DNA of 64,000 nucleotides from Enterobacteriaceae bacterium RIT693 (GCA_009668225.1 WJYK01000003.1:62001-126000), one strand, 5' to 3'. Counted from the first letter of the stretch, positions 24,262-34,410 are shown. The notes: generated by a model not told the origin, from the sequence alone. Program-made: numbers and translations.

Positions 24262-25369
24262 ATTTAAGCCTGAGGGGAGAGCCCCGGCCGGGACCGAAAT
24301 TAAGACCGCCATCATGACCGGAGTGTCATGGATGCTGCCGTTTGTGATTGCCGGGGCGGTTATCATGGGCATCGCACGTATCGGGGCTTCGCTGTACGGC
24401 ATCGATAATATTTGGGATGCCAGCCATGCGCAGGCGACGAGCATCGTCGTGCAGGTGCTGCATAAGTTTGACGGTTTTGGTGGCCTGGCGTTGTCGCTGA
24501 TGCTGCCGATTGTCGCCGGGTACATCAGCTTTGCCATCGCCAATAAGCCGGGGCTTGCGCCGGGAATGGTGGGCGGCTTACTGGCCAGCAGCCTCGGTAC
24601 CGGCTTCCTGGGCGCGCTGGCGGCGGGGTTTGTCGCGGGGTACATCGTGCGGGGGCTTGCAACCTATATCACGTTGCCTAAAGCCCTGGCTTCTGCGGGG
24701 CCGATCTTCATTCTGCCGGTCGGTGGAACGCTGCTTACCTGTATGGTGATGGCTTTTATCATCGGCAGTCCGCTGGCGGCGCTGAATCACGGCATGGAAA
24801 GTTGGCTGTTGGCGATGTCCGGCACCAACAAAATTATTCTTGCTGCCGTCGTGGGCGGGATGGTGGGTTTTGACCTGGGGGGGCCGGTTAACAAAGCGGC
24901 GGTGACTACTGCGATGGCCTTGCTGGCCTCCGGAATCTATGATCCTAACACCGCCGCGCAGGTTGCTATCATCGTGCCTCCGATCGGTCTTGGCGTTGCC
25001 ACGCTGATATGGGCGAAGCGTTTCCCACCGTCGCTGCGTGAAGCGGGCAAAGCTTCCACGCTGATGGGGCTTATTGGGGTTTCGGAAGGGGCGATCCCCT
25101 TTGCGCTGGCTAACCCGAAAATCATCATCATCAACGTGTTGGGGGCCGCAACCGGCGCGGCGATGGCCGTTGGGCTTGGTGCGGTAAATCACGCGCCAAT
25201 TTCTGGCTTTTACGGCTGGCTGGCGGTAGATAAATGGCCGATTTACGTGCTTTCTATCGTCACCGGTTCGGCCATTATCGCCGTCGGTTCCTTATTAGTT
25301 TTTCGTGGCGAAAATTTCGTTGAAAATAAGGTGGTGGCACCAACGCCGAAATTTAAAGCCGGGCGTTAA
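24254..25369 (+). CDS. PTS fructose-type EIIC membrane component
   Basis: 371-residue inner-membrane permease of the fructose PTS family, with about eight or nine hydrophobic helices and the conserved GGPVNKAA and EGAIPFALANP motifs. It transports and positions the sugar for phosphorylation by EIIB. It lacks the EIIA and EIIB domains fused in MngA; those are supplied by neighbours at 23947 and 28084. It is followed 110 bases later by the alpha-mannosidase. Confidence 0.93.
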   Translation: MAKFKPEGRAPAGTEIKTAIMTGVSWMLPFVIAGAVIMGIARIGASLYGIDNIWDASHAQATSIVVQVLHKFDGFGGLALSLMLPIVAGYISFAIANKPGLAPGMVGGLLASSLGTGFLGALAAGFVAGYIVRGLATYITLPKALASAGPIFILPVGGTLLTCMVMAFIIGSPLAALNHGMESWLLAMSGTNKIILAAVVGGMVGFDLGGPVNKAAVTTAMALLASGIYDPNTAAQVAIIVPPIGLGVATLIWAKRFPPSLREAGKASTLMGLIGVSEGAIPFALANPKIIIINVLGAATGAAMAVGLGAVNHAPISGFYGWLAVDKWPIYVLSIVTGSAIIAVGSLLVFRGENFVENKVVAPTPKFKAGR

Positions 25370-25479
25370 AGGCGCATCTAATTAATTTAAAGCAGTTCAG
25401 GATTTATTAACCACGGTATTTTATGCCGGGGGATCCTGCACCCAAAATTTATCCAAACTGCCGTAAGTAAGGTGGCGTA

Positions 25480-28062
25480 ATGAAGACCGTACATTTGATT
25501 CAACACACGCACTGGGATAGAGAATGGTATTTCACGGAGAACGATTCAAAGATCGTACTCTATTATTTTATGCTGGATTTACTGACGCGTATGGAGCAAG
25601 ACCCGTTGCTGGGGCCGTTTATTCTCGACGGGCAAACAGTGATGCTGGAGGATTTTTTGCAGGTCGCTCCTGAGCAACGTCAGCGCCTGCAACAACTGAT
25701 CGCCGATGGGCGAGTACTTATCGGCCCGTGGTATACGCAAACTGACTTTTTAGTGGTCGGCGCAGAGTCCATAGCGCGTAACCTGCTGTTCGGTCTGGCG
25801 GACTGCAAAGCATGGGGGAGCTACATGCCGGTTGGCTATGTGCCTGACTCCTTCGGGCAAAGCGCGCAGCTACCGATGTTTCTAAATGAATTTGCCATCG
25901 ACAACGCTGTTATCTGGCGCGGATGGTGTGAGCGCGACGTCGCCAGCAGCGAATTCTACTGGCATGCGCAGGGGGGCCAGCAGGTTCTTACCGCAGTTTT
26001 ACCCTGGGGCTACGGCTGCGCGAAGTGGTTACCGACCGAGCCAAATACGCTGGCGGAAACGCTGGTGCCCATTCTTGAAAAGCAGGGACGTTTTACCGCT
26101 ACGGACAATCTATTGCTACCGAACGGTAACGACCAGTCCCCGTTCGAATATGCTGTCCCCGGCGCGCTGACACAGCTTAACGCCGGTCAGCATGCGTACT
26201 ATTTTAAGCGCAGCAGCTTTAGCGAGTTCTTTGACGCGCTGCGCGCCAGTGAGCGTCGTTTACCGGCGTGGAGCGGCGAGCTGCTCAGCCCCAAATACAT
26301 GCGCATCCACCGCGGTATTTTCTCCACCCGCGCCGACATCAAGCAGCTCAATGCCTCGCTGGAACAGTTTGTCAGCCAGACGCTGGAGCCTTTACTGACC
26401 CTGGGCTGGCGTCTTGGTCTGCCTTATCCGCAGCATGCGCTTGAAAGCATCTGGCGGGAGGCAATGAAGTCCCACGCCCATGACAGCATTGGCGGCTGTA
26501 ATGCCGACCACGTTAACCAGAGAGTGAAAGGGCGTTTACAGTCCGGGAAAGAAAGCGCGCAGCAGCTGTTCGACCTGAATATGAAAATGCTGGCCGAAGG
26601 GATCGACGCGCGTCAGAAAGGTAAAAAAATCATTGCCTTCAACCCGCTTCCCCGCCAGCGCGATGCCCAGCTCAGCCTCACGTTGTATACCCCGGAGCAG
26701 GATTTCCGCATCGTCGACGAGGACGGCAACGCCTGCATCTGGCAGCTGTTGCATGAAGAGCCGCAGGATATGTCGCTGGTGGTTCAGGAGCTGTCAAACA
26801 GCACCCGCACAATCTGGTATCGCAAGTGCCACATCCTACTGGCGGCGAGGGATCTTCCGGCCTGCGGCTATCAAACCTTTTACCTTCAGGAAGGCAAATC
26901 CCCCGGGTTTGTGCCACCGGAGGCGCAGATCGAGCGCCTGGAAAACGAATGGCTGCGGCTGGACGTTAATGCCGGAACGCTGACGCTTATCGATAAGCGT
27001 TCCGGCGAGGTTTATCCCCACATTCTGCGGCTGGTGGACGGCGAAGACGCGGGGGATAACTACAACTATTCGCCGCCCGAGGTCGACTGGAAAATCAGCA
27101 ACAACGGCTGCCTGCATCACAGCGCGCTTGAACGTGGTCCACTGAAGGATACGCTGCTGCTGGACTGGCGTATTCCCGCACCGGCGGACTCGGCCTCCCG
27201 TCGCGCCCGTCGCCTGGATGCAATGCTTGAGGTGACGATGACCGTTTCTCTGCCGCACGACAGGGCGTGGCTGGACGTGGAAATAGAGGTCAATAATACG
27301 CTGCGCGACCACCGTTTGCAGGTTGAGTTGCCGACGGATATCCGCCATGCGTTTCACTTTGCCGACCAGCCTTTCGGCCTGATCCAGCGCGAAAACATCC
27401 CGGCGGCGTTACACGTCTGGCAGCAGGAAAACTGGACCGAAGCCCCTGCATCGCTTTGGCCGATGCAGAGCCTGGTGCTGATGCATGACCGGCAGCGCGG
27501 TCTCGGCGTGGTGACCGCCGGGCTACGGGAATACGAAATTCCCGTCGGGCAGCCTGATACTCTGGCGATTACCTTGTTCCGCAGCGTAGGGTGGCTCGGG
27601 CAGCCCGCGCTCCCGTGGCGGCCGGGGCGGGCATCCGGCATGGTTCTGCCGTCGCCAGACTCGCAAATACCGGGCCGCCATCATTTCTACCTCGCGGTGT
27701 TACCGATGAGCAACGGGCAAAGCCCGGCGTTCTGGGACGCGGTTGAGCAGTGGCGCACGCCCGCTTCTGGTTACCTTGATTCCGGCTGGTCCCGCTTCCG
27801 TACCAATGCGCACGCTCTGCGTTTCCCGTCGCACTTCAGCGTACTTAACTGGGAAAGCCAACTGCACTTCAGCACGCTGAAAAAAGCCCAAAACAAAGAG
27901 GCTCTGCTGCTCAGGGGCTGGAACCCGGGCCTTGTCCCGCTGGATAACCGTCCCCCGGAAACGGACGGCGAGCTTCAGCAGGTCACGCTGGCGGAAACAC
28001 GCTGCACCCACCCGGCCCGCACCGTGGCGGCAGGTACGCCTGTCTCCTGGCTCATCGGTTAA
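25480..28062 (+). CDS. GH38 alpha-mannosidase (MngB-like)
   Basis: 860-residue cytoplasmic glycoside hydrolase of family 38, close in length to E. coli MngB (877). The N-terminal HTHWDREW gives zinc and substrate ligands; PDSFGQSAQLP contains the likely nucleophile Asp123; HAHDSIGG near residue 330 completes the metal site. In the MngA/MngB system the PTS phosphorylates 2-O-alpha-mannosyl-D-glycerate and MngB releases mannose-6-phosphate. Here the same chemistry is likely, but the PTS is of split-domain type, so the exact mannoside is unsure. AAGTAAGGTGGCGTA precedes the ATG. The next gene starts 21 bases after the stop. Confidence 0.93.
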   Translation: MKTVHLIQHTHWDREWYFTENDSKIVLYYFMLDLLTRMEQDPLLGPFILDGQTVMLEDFLQVAPEQRQRLQQLIADGRVLIGPWYTQTDFLVVGAESIARNLLFGLADCKAWGSYMPVGYVPDSFGQSAQLPMFLNEFAIDNAVIWRGWCERDVASSEFYWHAQGGQQVLTAVLPWGYGCAKWLPTEPNTLAETLVPILEKQGRFTATDNLLLPNGNDQSPFEYAVPGALTQLNAGQHAYYFKRSSFSEFFDALRASERRLPAWSGELLSPKYMRIHRGIFSTRADIKQLNASLEQFVSQTLEPLLTLGWRLGLPYPQHALESIWREAMKSHAHDSIGGCNADHVNQRVKGRLQSGKESAQQLFDLNMKMLAEGIDARQKGKKIIAFNPLPRQRDAQLSLTLYTPEQDFRIVDEDGNACIWQLLHEEPQDMSLVVQELSNSTRTIWYRKCHILLAARDLPACGYQTFYLQEGKSPGFVPPEAQIERLENEWLRLDVNAGTLTLIDKRSGEVYPHILRLVDGEDAGDNYNYSPPEVDWKISNNGCLHHSALERGPLKDTLLLDWRIPAPADSASRRARRLDAMLEVTMTVSLPHDRAWLDVEIEVNNTLRDHRLQVELPTDIRHAFHFADQPFGLIQRENIPAALHVWQQENWTEAPASLWPMQSLVLMHDRQRGLGVVTAGLREYEIPVGQPDTLAITLFRSVGWLGQPALPWRPGRASGMVLPSPDSQIPGRHHFYLAVLPMSNGQSPAFWDAVEQWRTPASGYLDSGWSRFRTNAHALRFPSHFSVLNWESQLHFSTLKKAQNKEALLLRGWNPGLVPLDNRPPETDGELQQVTLAETRCTHPARTVAAGTPVSWLIG

Positions 28063-28083
28063 ATTGAATAAGGCGTAATCACT

Positions 28084-29637
28084 ATGCAGACACTTTTATT
28101 TCGTTGCCGGTTAGCCAATGGGCTCCACGCAAGACCGGCCTGCGAGCTTGAGCAACGGGCAGCCCGCTTCAGCGCGACGGTCACCCTGGTCAATCAAAGC
28201 AAGTCGCGGCAGGGCAACGCGAAAAGCGTGCTGGCGCTGGTGGGGGCTGATGTTGCCGCGGGGGATGAATGCCAGTTGCTGATCGAGGGGCCGGATGAGC
28301 AGGAGGCGCTGGAGGCGCTGCGGCATTTTATTGAACATGAATTTGAGCACAGCGATACACCGCTGGTCGACAGTACCGGGAACGAGCGGCAGCCAATACC
28401 GGTGTTTCTCTCCCGAAGTACTTCGCCGGTTTGGCAGGGGAATGGCGTCAGCGAAGGGAGCGCCCTGGCGAAGGCGGTGTATGTCGGGCGGGTAGATCTT
28501 CACGACCTTGCGCGGCAGTACGATGAGACGCCGCCTGCCGTTCAGCAACGGCAGCTGGCCGCGGCGTTGAGCGGAGCCAGGCGGAGGCTGCGGGAAGAAG
28601 CTGTCCTTAACAAAGGCGAGGTGGCGCAGATCCTTGATGCGCAAAGCCAGCTGCTGGAGGATGAGGCTATCGACGAATGCCTGCGGGAGGATCACCCGGC
28701 CCGGAATGCACTGGCCGCCCTGGCGCAGGCTATCGATATCCTGCGTGAACCTTTCCGGCAAAGCGGCAGCGAGTACCTGCGCCAGCGCGAGCTGGATGTC
28801 TACGATCTGGGGCTACGGCTGGCCAGCCAGCTCACCGGGCAGAGCCGGCTTTGGATGCCGGTCCTGGATGAGGCGGTAATCGTTATTTGCCAGAATGTTC
28901 TTACGCCCGGTCAGCTGTTGATGCTTCGCGGGCCGCATTTGCTGGGTATTGTTATGCCCGACGGCGGCGAAACCTCCCATACCGCAATATTGGCCAGAAG
29001 GTTTAAAACGCCGTTGCTGTGTCTTGCCTCTACGGACGCGTTATTTGCTGCTGGCGCCGACCCGTTTCTCCTGGCTGCCAGCCACGGTTTACTGCTGTCG
29101 GAGCCGGATGAGGTAGCGCGGCGTTGGCTGGCGCTTGAGAGCGTTAAACAGCGTAGTATGCCTGCTGGCGGGCCCAGTCGAGCAGATGAGGAGATGATTT
29201 CTGAGTCCCTGGTGTTTCTCGACGAAACGCTGGGTGATAAACACGAGGTGATTAAGCGGCTAACGGACAATCTCGACGTTCAGCAGCGGTCGGTTTCAGC
29301 CACGCTTGCCGAGCACGCCATCTGGCAGCGCGAAGCCGTGTTCACGACTGCGCTGGGTTTTTCTATTGCTATTCCACACTGTCAGTCGGCGGTGATTGCC
29401 CGCAGCAGCATCTCCGTCCTGCGGCTGAACGAACCGCTGGACTGGGGCAATAGCGTGGCGGTGAAGCTGGTTATTATGCTGACCCTCAGCGAGCATGAGC
29501 AGGCGCAGCATATGCGGATTTTCTCAGTTTTAGCCCGTCGGTTGATGCACGAATCTTTCCGTGAAAGGCTGATGGGGGCGGGTACGCCGCGGGAGATGGT
29601 GAACCTGCTGCGGGAAGAGGTCATATTATTGTCATAA
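28084..29637 (+). CDS. HPr-EIN-EIIA fusion phosphotransferase lacking the EI PEP-binding domain
   Basis: 517-residue fusion. Residues 1-90 are HPr-like with active His15 in GLHARPA. Residues ~115-345 resemble the N-terminal half of Enzyme I: GVSEGSALAKA start, the helical HPr-binding arm, and the swivel with active His299 in GGETSHTAILAR. Residues ~370-515 are a fructose-type EIIA with His432 in AIPHCQ. Multiphosphoryl proteins of the FrwA/FryA class have a full EI (about 830 residues) between HPr and EIIA; here the ~270-residue C-terminal PEP-binding barrel is absent with no frameshift visible. It therefore cannot start from PEP alone and must take phosphate from another protein. It is the last gene of the PTS operon. 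Confidence 0.85.
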   Translation: MQTLLFRCRLANGLHARPACELEQRAARFSATVTLVNQSKSRQGNAKSVLALVGADVAAGDECQLLIEGPDEQEALEALRHFIEHEFEHSDTPLVDSTGNERQPIPVFLSRSTSPVWQGNGVSEGSALAKAVYVGRVDLHDLARQYDETPPAVQQRQLAAALSGARRRLREEAVLNKGEVAQILDAQSQLLEDEAIDECLREDHPARNALAALAQAIDILREPFRQSGSEYLRQRELDVYDLGLRLASQLTGQSRLWMPVLDEAVIVICQNVLTPGQLLMLRGPHLLGIVMPDGGETSHTAILARRFKTPLLCLASTDALFAAGADPFLLAASHGLLLSEPDEVARRWLALESVKQRSMPAGGPSRADEEMISESLVFLDETLGDKHEVIKRLTDNLDVQQRSVSATLAEHAIWQREAVFTTALGFSIAIPHCQSAVIARSSISVLRLNEPLDWGNSVAVKLVIMLTLSEHEQAQHMRIFSVLARRLMHESFRERLMGAGTPREMVNLLREEVILLS

Positions 29638-29686
29638 ATCTGGTTATACTCAGACATGCGCTTTTCACGAGAAGGGGAGTATGTGT

Positions 29687-30382
29687 ATGCCGATTGCCCG
29701 CTGGCAGAAGCAGTTTGAGGAGTACCTGATTGAAAATTGGGCACAGGATGACAAAGCCCATGACGTGGCGCATTTTCGGCGCGTTTGGAAAACCGCTCAG
29801 CATATTATGGAAGGGACGGAGGCGGACAGGCTGGTAGTGCTGACCGCCTGCTATTTCCACGACATCGTTAACCTGCCCAAAAACCACCCGGAGCGGCATC
29901 TTGCCTCGACGCAGGCCGCACAGGAAACGCTGCACATTCTGGAAACACACTTCCCGGACTTTCCCCGCGAACGGTATGACGACGTAGCCCATGCGGTGCG
30001 AGCCCACAGCTTTAGCGCCGCCATTGTGCCGCAGACGCTGGAAGCCAAAGTCGTACAGGACGCCGACAGGCTGGAATCTCTCGGGGCGATTGGCCTTGCG
30101 CGGGTGTTTTACGTGTCGGGCGCGCTTGGGCGCTCCTTATTTGACAGTGACGATCCGCTCGCCGAGCGCCGTGAGCTGGACGACACGCTGTACTCGGTGG
30201 ATCATTTCCAGAAAAAGCTTTTGCGTCTACCGGACTCAATGCAAACTGAAGCGGGGCGCGCGCTGGCGCACCACAATGCGGACTTCCTCGTTGGCTATAT
30301 GGCAAAACTGTGCGCCGAGTTGAAAGGTGACTACCTGAACGTGGATGAGCAGGTCCTGCAGCGTTTTAAATCACAGGCTTAA
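29687..30382 (+). CDS. yedJ: YedJ, HD-domain phosphohydrolase
   Basis: 231-residue cytoplasmic HD-superfamily protein, the same length as E. coli YedJ. The HD motif is in CYFHDIV; other metal ligands are AHDVAHFRRV upstream and QDADRLE downstream. The family hydrolyses phosphate esters of nucleotides or similar; the physiological substrate is not established. ATG 29687 is chosen over ATG 29681 because GGGGAG is seven bases before it. It marks the start of conserved chromosomal core. A terminator follows. Confidence 0.92.
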   Translation: MPIARWQKQFEEYLIENWAQDDKAHDVAHFRRVWKTAQHIMEGTEADRLVVLTACYFHDIVNLPKNHPERHLASTQAAQETLHILETHFPDFPRERYDDVAHAVRAHSFSAAIVPQTLEAKVVQDADRLESLGAIGLARVFYVSGALGRSLFDSDDPLAERRELDDTLYSVDHFQKKLLRLPDSMQTEAGRALAHHNADFLVGYMAKLCAELKGDYLNVDEQVLQRFKSQA

Positions 30383-30388
30383 TCTTTT

Positions 30389-30415
30389 CAGCCCGCGCAT
30401 CTGCGGGCTGTTTCC
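30389..30415 (+). terminator. terminator after yedJ
   Basis: CAGCCCGC and GCGGGCTG form an 8-bp stem with a 6-base loop, followed by TTTCC, seven bases after the yedJ stop. Confidence 0.6.
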
Positions 30416-30475
30416 GTTCTCTCTGGGTCAAATCAGTGATACAGTTTCACTCCCTTTTCCCATATATGGTTCACG

Positions 30476-31885
30476 ATGAACGATCTTGACGCGATTGCAG
30501 AACACCTCTCCCTCCAGGCACAGCGCCACAAACAAACTCAGCAAGAAGAAGACCATGCGCTGGTGAGTCGCTTACTTGAAATCTACGATCAGAAAACCGT
30601 TGCCCTGCGCCTGCGACAGGTTGGAGGTGACTGGACGCGCGAGTCCCTGAACCGCTGGTATAACGGCAAATCTGCGCCAAGAGGATTAACTGAGGTTGAG
30701 GTGCAGATGCTACAAAGCATGCTGCCGTCGCCACCGGCTCACCATGGCCGCTATGCCTTTCGCTTTATTGACCTGTTTGCCGGTATCGGCGGCATTCGCA
30801 GCGGCTTCGAGGCAATTGGCGGGCAGTGCGTGTTCACCAGCGAATGGAATAAGCACGCCGTGAGAACCTACAAAGCAAACTGGTATTGCGATCCGGCTCA
30901 GCACCAGTTTAATGAAGATATCCGCGATGTGACGTTAAGTCATCGCAGTGACGTTACGGATGAGCAAGCGACGGCGCACATCCAGGCCACGCTGCCCGAT
31001 CATGATGTGCTGCTTGCCGGGTTCCCCTGCCAGCCATTTTCACTGGCTGGCGTGTCGAAGAAAAACGCCCTTGGGCGCGCGCACGGCTTTGCCTGTGAAA
31101 CGCAGGGCACATTGTTCTTTGATGTGGCACGGATCATCGCGGCAAAACGTCCGCCCGTTTTTGTGCTGGAAAATGTGAAGAACCTGAAGAGCCACGATAA
31201 AGGTAATACCTTCCGCATTATTATGCAGACGCTGGATGAGCTGGGTTATGACGTGGCTGATGCTGCTATCTCCGGGCGTGATGATCCTAAAATTGTTGAT
31301 GGTAAAAATTTCCTGCCGCAGCACCGCGAGCGCATTGTGCTGGTCGGCACGCGCCGCGACCTGAACCTGGGCTCGGCGGTGACGCTGACAAGACTCAGCG
31401 ACTACTATCCTGCCCGTCGCCCAACCTTTGGTGAACTGCTGGATGACGAAGTCGATGCGAAGTATGTCCTGACCCCGACGCTGTGGAAATATCTCTATAA
31501 CTACGCAAAAAAACATCAGGCCAAAGGGAATGGGTTCGGCTACGGGCTGGTTGACCCAACCAATCCGGCAAGCGTGGCGAGAACCCTGTCGGCGCGTTAC
31601 TTTAAAGATGGCGCGGAAATTTTGGTCGATCGCGGCTGGGATAAGGCGCTGGGAGAGGCCGACTTTAACGATCCCGATAATCAGTTGAACAGGCCGCGCC
31701 GCCTGACGCCGCGTGAATGTGCCAGGCTGATGGGTTTTGAATCCCCTCAGGGGAAAGCGTTCCGCATTCCCGTGTCCGATACCCAGGCCTATCGCCAGTT
31801 TGGTAACTCCGTCGTGGTTCCTGCTTTTGCCGCGGTGGCAAAACTGCTGGAGCCAACCATTAAACACGTGGTCAAAAAGCGCTAA
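30476..31885 (+). CDS. dcm: Dcm DNA cytosine methyltransferase
   Basis: 469-residue C5-cytosine methyltransferase (E. coli Dcm 472), which methylates the inner C of CCWGG. The SAM-binding [16 protein letters not shown] is at residue ~100; catalytic Cys185 lies in [24 protein letters not shown] and [10 protein letters not shown] follow; the C-terminal QFGNSVVVP closes the fold. The N-terminal ~80 residues are the Dcm-specific extension. Vsr follows at 12 bases. In E. coli vsr overlaps dcm; here it does not. Confidence 0.97.
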   Translation: MNDLDAIAEHLSLQAQRHKQTQQEEDHALVSRLLEIYDQKTVALRLRQVGGDWTRESLNRWYNGKSAPRGLTEVEVQMLQSMLPSPPAHHGRYAFRFIDLFAGIGGIRSGFEAIGGQCVFTSEWNKHAVRTYKANWYCDPAQHQFNEDIRDVTLSHRSDVTDEQATAHIQATLPDHDVLLAGFPCQPFSLAGVSKKNALGRAHGFACETQGTLFFDVARIIAAKRPPVFVLENVKNLKSHDKGNTFRIIMQTLDELGYDVADAAISGRDDPKIVDGKNFLPQHRERIVLVGTRRDLNLGSAVTLTRLSDYYPARRPTFGELLDDEVDAKYVLTPTLWKYLYNYAKKHQAKGNGFGYGLVDPTNPASVARTLSARYFKDGAEILVDRGWDKALGEADFNDPDNQLNRPRRLTPRECARLMGFESPQGKAFRIPVSDTQAYRQFGNSVVVPAFAAVAKLLEPTIKHVVKKR

Positions 31886-31897
31886 GCGGAGGCGGCA

Positions 31898-32425
31898 ATG
31901 GCGGACGTACACAGTAAAGCAATACGCAGTAAAAACATGCGAGCGATTGCCACCCGCGATACCGCCATTGAAAAACGCCTCTCCGCGCTTCTGGCCGAAT
32001 GCGGGTTTAGCTTCCGCGTTCAGGATGCCGCGCTACCGGGGAAGCCCGATTTTATTGTGGATGAGTACCGCTGCGTTATTTTTACCCACGGCTGTTTCTG
32101 GCATCATCATGATTGCTATCTGTTTAAGGTTCCGGCCACCCGCACTGATTTCTGGCTGAGTAAAATTGGCAGCAATGTTAAAAGAGACAAGCGCGATATC
32201 GGGCTGCTGCTGGAGCAGGGCTGGCGAGTGCTGGTGGTCTGGGAATGTGCGCTGCGGGGCCGCAAAAAAATGAGCGATCTGGCACTTTGCGAGCGGTTAG
32301 AAGAGTGGGTTTGCAGCGGTGGACGCAGCGCAGAAATCAACGTTACCGGCATCCATCAACGTCATGATGGCGGTCAGCAAACACTGGCCGCAGAGTCGCT
32401 TATTTTTCCACTTCGCAGGACGTAA
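31898..32425 (+). CDS. vsr: Vsr very-short-patch mismatch endonuclease
   Basis: 175 residues, longer than E. coli Vsr (156). Vsr nicks at T:G mismatches arising from deamination of 5-methylcytosine in Dcm sites and starts repair. Conserved features are IRSKNMRAIATRDT at the N-terminus, FRVQDAALPGKPDFI with the catalytic Asp, and the zinc/His region FTHGCFWHHHDC. GGAGG precedes the ATG at 31898, giving its own ribosome binding site. The extra C-terminal residues run into the end of the convergent yedA gene (26-base overlap). Confidence 0.95.
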   Translation: MADVHSKAIRSKNMRAIATRDTAIEKRLSALLAECGFSFRVQDAALPGKPDFIVDEYRCVIFTHGCFWHHHDCYLFKVPATRTDFWLSKIGSNVKRDKRDIGLLLEQGWRVLVVWECALRGRKKMSDLALCERLEEWVCSGGRSAEINVTGIHQRHDGGQQTLAAESLIFPLRRT

Positions 32426-33317
32426 TAACGGGTTTGGCCGGGAACAGATATTTGCCCAGCGTGACCAGCACCACGGCAAAAATAATGACGCCCAGCGCCA
32501 GCCATTCAATCGACGAAAGACTTTCCCCCGCGAAGGTGGTGCCAAGCAGCACCGCGACGACCGGGTTGACGTAGGCATAGCTGGTCGCCACCGCCGGGGA
32601 GACGTTACGAATCAGGTACATATAGGCGCTGATAGAAATCATCGAGCCAAACAGCGCCAGGTAGCCCAGCGCCAGCCAGCCTGAGGTGTCGGGCATCGTC
32701 GTCAGGCGTTCACCGGTTAGCGCCGCGAGGCTCAGGGCCACAATCCCTGCGGCCAGCATTTCAACCGCGCCGGCCATCATGCCCTCGGGCAGTTCAATGC
32801 GTGACCCGTAAACCGAACCAAACGCCCAGCTCAGGGAACCCATCAGAATTAAAATCGCGCCGGAGGGGTTGCCGCTGAGATTGCCGCCGCTGTTCAGCAG
32901 CACAATGCCCGCCAGACCAATTGCAATGCCGAGCCACTCAAGCTTGCGCGTTTTAATGCCAAACAGGCGGCTGAAGCAAAGGGTAAACAGCGGCACGGTG
33001 GCGACCATCACCGCGGCAATGCCGGAAGGAACATGTTGGTGCTCGGCCACGGTTACGCAGCCGTTGCCCACGGCGAGCAGAAGAACACCGATAAGCGCCG
33101 CGTTAAGGGTTGGGCGCAGCCGGGGAAGCTTGTGGCCACGAATAAGCAGAATGCCCATCAGCAAGGATCCTGCAAGCATAAAGCGCGTACCGGCGAGGAT
33201 AAACGGTGGCCAGGTTTTCACCCCGATAGCCAGCGCTAAATAGGTTGATCCCCAGATGATATACAACGCAAACAGCGCCGCTATCAGCGGCACTAATTGA
33301 CCAGAACGAGCACGCAT
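32400..33317 (-). CDS. yedA: YedA, EamA-family inner-membrane transporter
   Basis: 305 residues, ten hydrophobic helices in two EamA (DUF6) repeats, the drug/metabolite transporter superfamily. It opens with YIIWGSTYLALAIGVKTWPPF and the second repeat carries ISISAYMYLIRN and AYVNPVVAVLLG. Related proteins export amino acids or metabolites; the substrate of YedA is not known. It faces vsr and its last 26 bases overlap it. It is divergent from yedI. Confidence 0.93.
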   Translation of the reverse strand: MRARSGQLVPLIAALFALYIIWGSTYLALAIGVKTWPPFILAGTRFMLAGSLLMGILLIRGHKLPRLRPTLNAALIGVLLLAVGNGCVTVAEHQHVPSGIAAVMVATVPLFTLCFSRLFGIKTRKLEWLGIAIGLAGIVLLNSGGNLSGNPSGAILILMGSLSWAFGSVYGSRIELPEGMMAGAVEMLAAGIVALSLAALTGERLTTMPDTSGWLALGYLALFGSMISISAYMYLIRNVSPAVATSYAYVNPVVAVLLGTTFAGESLSSIEWLALGVIIFAVVLVTLGKYLFPAKPVITSCEVEK

Positions 33318-33489
33318 AATCCCTCACCAGATGCTAATTTCAGGCCGATAGTTAACGCCAAAAGGCGGAGGATAGCGAGTCTTTTACTTGTTGATAGAAT
33401 GTTAATTTACATTGACAAAGACGGGGAATTTTCGCGGCAGCGATTTTGCTTCATACTCTTGGGTAACTAAATCGATAAGGACGGATATT

Positions 33490-34410
33490 TTGGCTGGAAG
33501 TAGCTTACTCACTTTGCTCGACGATATTGCCACGTTGCTGGACGATATCTCCGTTATGGGCAAACTTGCGGCAAAAAAAACGGCGGGCGTTCTGGGTGAC
33601 GATCTCTCGCTCAATGCTCAACAGGTTTCCGGCCTGCGTGCAAACCGGGAGCTGCCCGTGGTATGGAGTGTGGCAAAGGGGTCGTTTCTCAATAAACTGA
33701 TTCTGGTGCCGCTGGCGCTGATTATTAGCGCCTTTGCGCCCTGGGCGATTACGCCGCTGCTGATGGTGGGCGGGGCGTTTCTCTGCTTCGAGGGCGTTGA
33801 GAAAGTGATCCACAGCCTGCATGCCCGTAAGCATAAAGAGAGCGCGGAAGAGAAACAGGAACGCCTGGAATCCATCGTCGCCCAGGACCCAATGGCGTTT
33901 GAAAAAGATAAGGTGAAAGGCGCGGTGCGTACCGACTTTATCCTTTCGGCGGAAATCGTCGCTATTACACTCGGCATCGTGGCCGAAGCGCCGCTGCTGA
34001 ATCAGGTGTTAATTCTGGCCGGTATTGCGATTCTGGTGACCATAGGTGTGTACGGGTTGGTCGGGATGATCGTGAAAATCGACGACCTGGGCTACTGGCT
34101 GGCGGATAAGCGCGCGGCGGTGGCTCAGGCGCTGGGCAAAGCGCTGCTGATCATCGCCCCTTGGTTGATGAAAATACTCACCGTCGTCGGGACGCTGGCA
34201 ATGTTCCTCGTGGGGGGCGGCATTCTGGTGCACGGCATCCCGGTACTGCATCATGGTATTGAGCACTGGACAGGGCAGTTTGGCGGCGTTGTTCAGCTTG
34301 TCGGGCCGACGCTTGTGAATCTGGTGCTGGGCTTTATCGTTGGCGGTCTGGTGCTGCTGGCGGTCAACGGCATAAATCGCCTTCGTGGTGGCGCTTCTCA
34401 TTCAGCGTGA
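33490..34410 (+). CDS. yedI: YedI, DUF808 inner-membrane protein
   Basis: 306 residues with five or six hydrophobic segments, strongly like E. coli YedI (305) of the DUF808 family; function unknown. The start is TTG at 33490, preceded by AAGGA at eight bases, so that the protein begins [20 protein letters not shown] as in E. coli; the longer open frame upstream (from 33412) lacks this. The next gene, yodC, follows after about 85 bases. Confidence 0.9.
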   Translation: MAGSSLLTLLDDIATLLDDISVMGKLAAKKTAGVLGDDLSLNAQQVSGLRANRELPVVWSVAKGSFLNKLILVPLALIISAFAPWAITPLLMVGGAFLCFEGVEKVIHSLHARKHKESAEEKQERLESIVAQDPMAFEKDKVKGAVRTDFILSAEIVAITLGIVAEAPLLNQVLILAGIAILVTIGVYGLVGMIVKIDDLGYWLADKRAAVAQALGKALLIIAPWLMKILTVVGTLAMFLVGGGILVHGIPVLHHGIEHWTGQFGGVVQLVGPTLVNLVLGFIVGGLVLLAVNGINRLRGGASHSA

